Source: Acetobacter sp. UBA5411 (GTDB lineage Bacteria; Pseudomonadota; Alphaproteobacteria; Acetobacterales; Acetobacteraceae). From it: a DNA stretch of 25,142 nt. This document shows positions 24,051 to 25,142 of the stretch, piece after piece (position 1 is the stretch's first letter; the number at the start of each line of letters is the position of its first letter). The notes beneath the pieces were generated by a model that was given only the letters and a program-made list of their open reading frames with translations, made no database searches and was not told where the DNA came from. Location: positions 220,110 to 245,251 of the forward strand of contig NZ_DHNR01000041.1 of the NCBI RefSeq assembly GCF_002409645.1. Direction: 5' to 3'. Both the position numbers and the translations under genes were made by a program.

Positions 24051-25124
24051 TTATTTTGCGCATGGATAATCCGTATAGCCTTCTGCGCCCTGCGAGTACC
24101 AAGTGCGGATATCGTCCTTGTTCAGGGGCAGATTGTCTTCCAGACGACGGACAAGGTCCGGATTTGCGAGGAAAGGCCGACCGAACGCAATGGCGTCCGC
24201 AACACCGGTAGCGACTGTTTCGATTGCTTCTTCCCGTGTGTAGTCCTGATTCAGAACCAGCGGCTTCTTGAAGACTTCGCGGATCTGGCCGTGCAGCTTG
24301 GGCTGATCGGTCTTGCCAAATGTGCCATTTGGTCCGGGCTCACGCAGTTCAAGGAAAGCGATATCGAGGTCATTCAGCAGCTTTGCGGCCGGCACAAAAA
24401 CCTGCTCGGGATGGCTGTCGATGCAGCCCTGCGTATCGCCATTGGGGGACAGCCGTACTGACGTTTTGTCCGCGCCAATCGTTGCGATCACGCGTTCCGT
24501 GACTTCACGCAGAAAGCGGATGCGCTTTTCCGGCGAACCGCCATACTCGTCGGAACGATGGTTGGTGCCGTCCCGCAGGAATTCGTCGATCAGGTAACCG
24601 TTGGCGGCATGAATCTGCACACCGTCAAAGCCTGCCTGAAGAGCATTGCGAGCGGCGTTTTCATAATCGTCCAGGATGCGGGCAATGTCCTCCCTGGTAA
24701 GAGGACGGGCAATTTCGGGAGCCTGTTTGCCGTCATAAGTATGGAGCGCTTCAGGTGCTTTTGTCGCCGAGCAGGACACAGGCTGCTGACCCGTCACGCT
24801 GGAATGCACCATGCGGCCCATGTGCCAGATCTGGGCCACGATCTTTCCGCCCTTTGCATGGACTGCAGCGGTGATAGGCTTCCAGGCTTCTACCTGTTCC
24901 TGCGACCACAGACCCGGCGCATACGGCCAGCCAAGACCTTCGCGGCTGATACCAGTCGCTTCCGAGATAATCAGACCGGCCCCAGCGCGTTGCGCGTAAT
25001 ATTCGGCCATGATGGGAGTGGGTACATGCTCGCGGGTGCCCCGGCCACGTGTCAGCGGCGCCATGAGAATTCTGTTTTTGGCGTAAATGCTTCCCAGTTC
25101 AATCGGCTCAAACAGGCTGGGCAT
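24051..25124 (-). CDS. Old Yellow Enzyme family alkene reductase (NemA-like)
   Basis: A 357-residue FMN-dependent NAD(P)H:ene-reductase that reduces activated C=C bonds of enones, maleimides or nitro compounds. It is a TIM barrel with PLTRGRG (23-29) carrying the conserved Thr near flavin, and HAANGYLIDEF (172-182) giving the substrate-binding pair H172/N175 and the proton donor Y177. NHRSDEYGGS (188-197) and AFGRPFLANPDLVRRL (phosphate-binding end of the barrel) are also present. Length is normal for the NemA/OYE class. ATG 25124 is supported by AGAAGGA about 7 bases upstream, within the last visible bases. No adjacent NemR-type regulator is visible because the window ends. The physiological substrate is unknown. 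Confidence 0.95.
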   Translation of the reverse strand: MPSLFEPIELGSIYAKNRILMAPLTRGRGTREHVPTPIMAEYYAQRAGAGLIISEATGISREGLGWPYAPGLWSQEQVEAWKPITAAVHAKGGKIVAQIWHMGRMVHSSVTGQQPVSCSATKAPEALHTYDGKQAPEIARPLTREDIARILDDYENAARNALQAGFDGVQIHAANGYLIDEFLRDGTNHRSDEYGGSPEKRIRFLREVTERVIATIGADKTSVRLSPNGDTQGCIDSHPEQVFVPAAKLLNDLDIAFLELREPGPNGTFGKTDQPKLHGQIREVFKKPLVLNQDYTREEAIETVATGVADAIAFGRPFLANPDLVRRLEDNLPLNKDDIRTWYSQGAEGYTDYPCAK

Positions 25125-25142
25125 GACAGATCCTTCTTAAAA

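Overview
The window looks like a chromosomal stretch from an alphaproteobacterium, most likely an acetic acid bacterium (Acetobacteraceae, Acetobacter-like). This rests on protein style, moderately GC-rich coding sequence (a sampled line of 17581-17640 is about 62% GC), and a mix of housekeeping and small accessory genes. No rRNA, tRNA, CRISPR array, insertion sequence or phage gene was recognised. The genus is inferred and was not checked by a search.

Left part (1-6864): the C-terminal half of mfd (transcription-repair coupling factor) enters from the left edge and ends at paired hairpins. Facing it is a two-gene unit on the minus strand: a TonB-dependent outer-membrane receptor and an isopenicillin N synthase-like 2-oxoglutarate/Fe(II) oxygenase. 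Three TCCGAT/ATCGGA half-sites at 11-bp spacing precede the receptor, and a GC-rich hairpin separates the two genes. A 781-bp poorly coding region (5280-6060) follows, then a lone SDR dehydrogenase.

Middle (6865-14420): a nitrilase-superfamily amidase overlaps an APC amino-acid permease by 4 bp, which suggests an uptake-and-hydrolysis pair. After a gap with three consecutive stem-loops comes a YceI/DODA-type dioxygenase operon, divergent from a LysR regulator. A tandem universal stress protein, a DUF1543 protein and a GNAT acetyltransferase follow.

Housekeeping block (14447-20016): pdxH is divergent from fabI. fabI is followed closely by aroC, a COG2509-type FAD oxidoreductase and a medium-chain zinc-less quinone oxidoreductase-like protein. 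These genes are GC-rich and ordinary.

Right part (20065-23940): an AT-rich envelope glycosylation module, preceded by a strong 24-bp palindrome. It consists of a polyprenyl-phosphate-sugar-synthase-like family 2 glycosyltransferase and two tandem, diverged DUF2142 multi-spanning membrane proteins. The second is split by a one-base frameshift at an A6 run. Composition (about 40% GC in the sampled line 21181-21240) suggests horizontal transfer or a different selective history. The window closes with an Old Yellow Enzyme family ene-reductase on the minus strand. The strongest candidates for something not well described are this GT2 + 2 x DUF2142 module and the receptor/oxygenase pair with its periodic operator.
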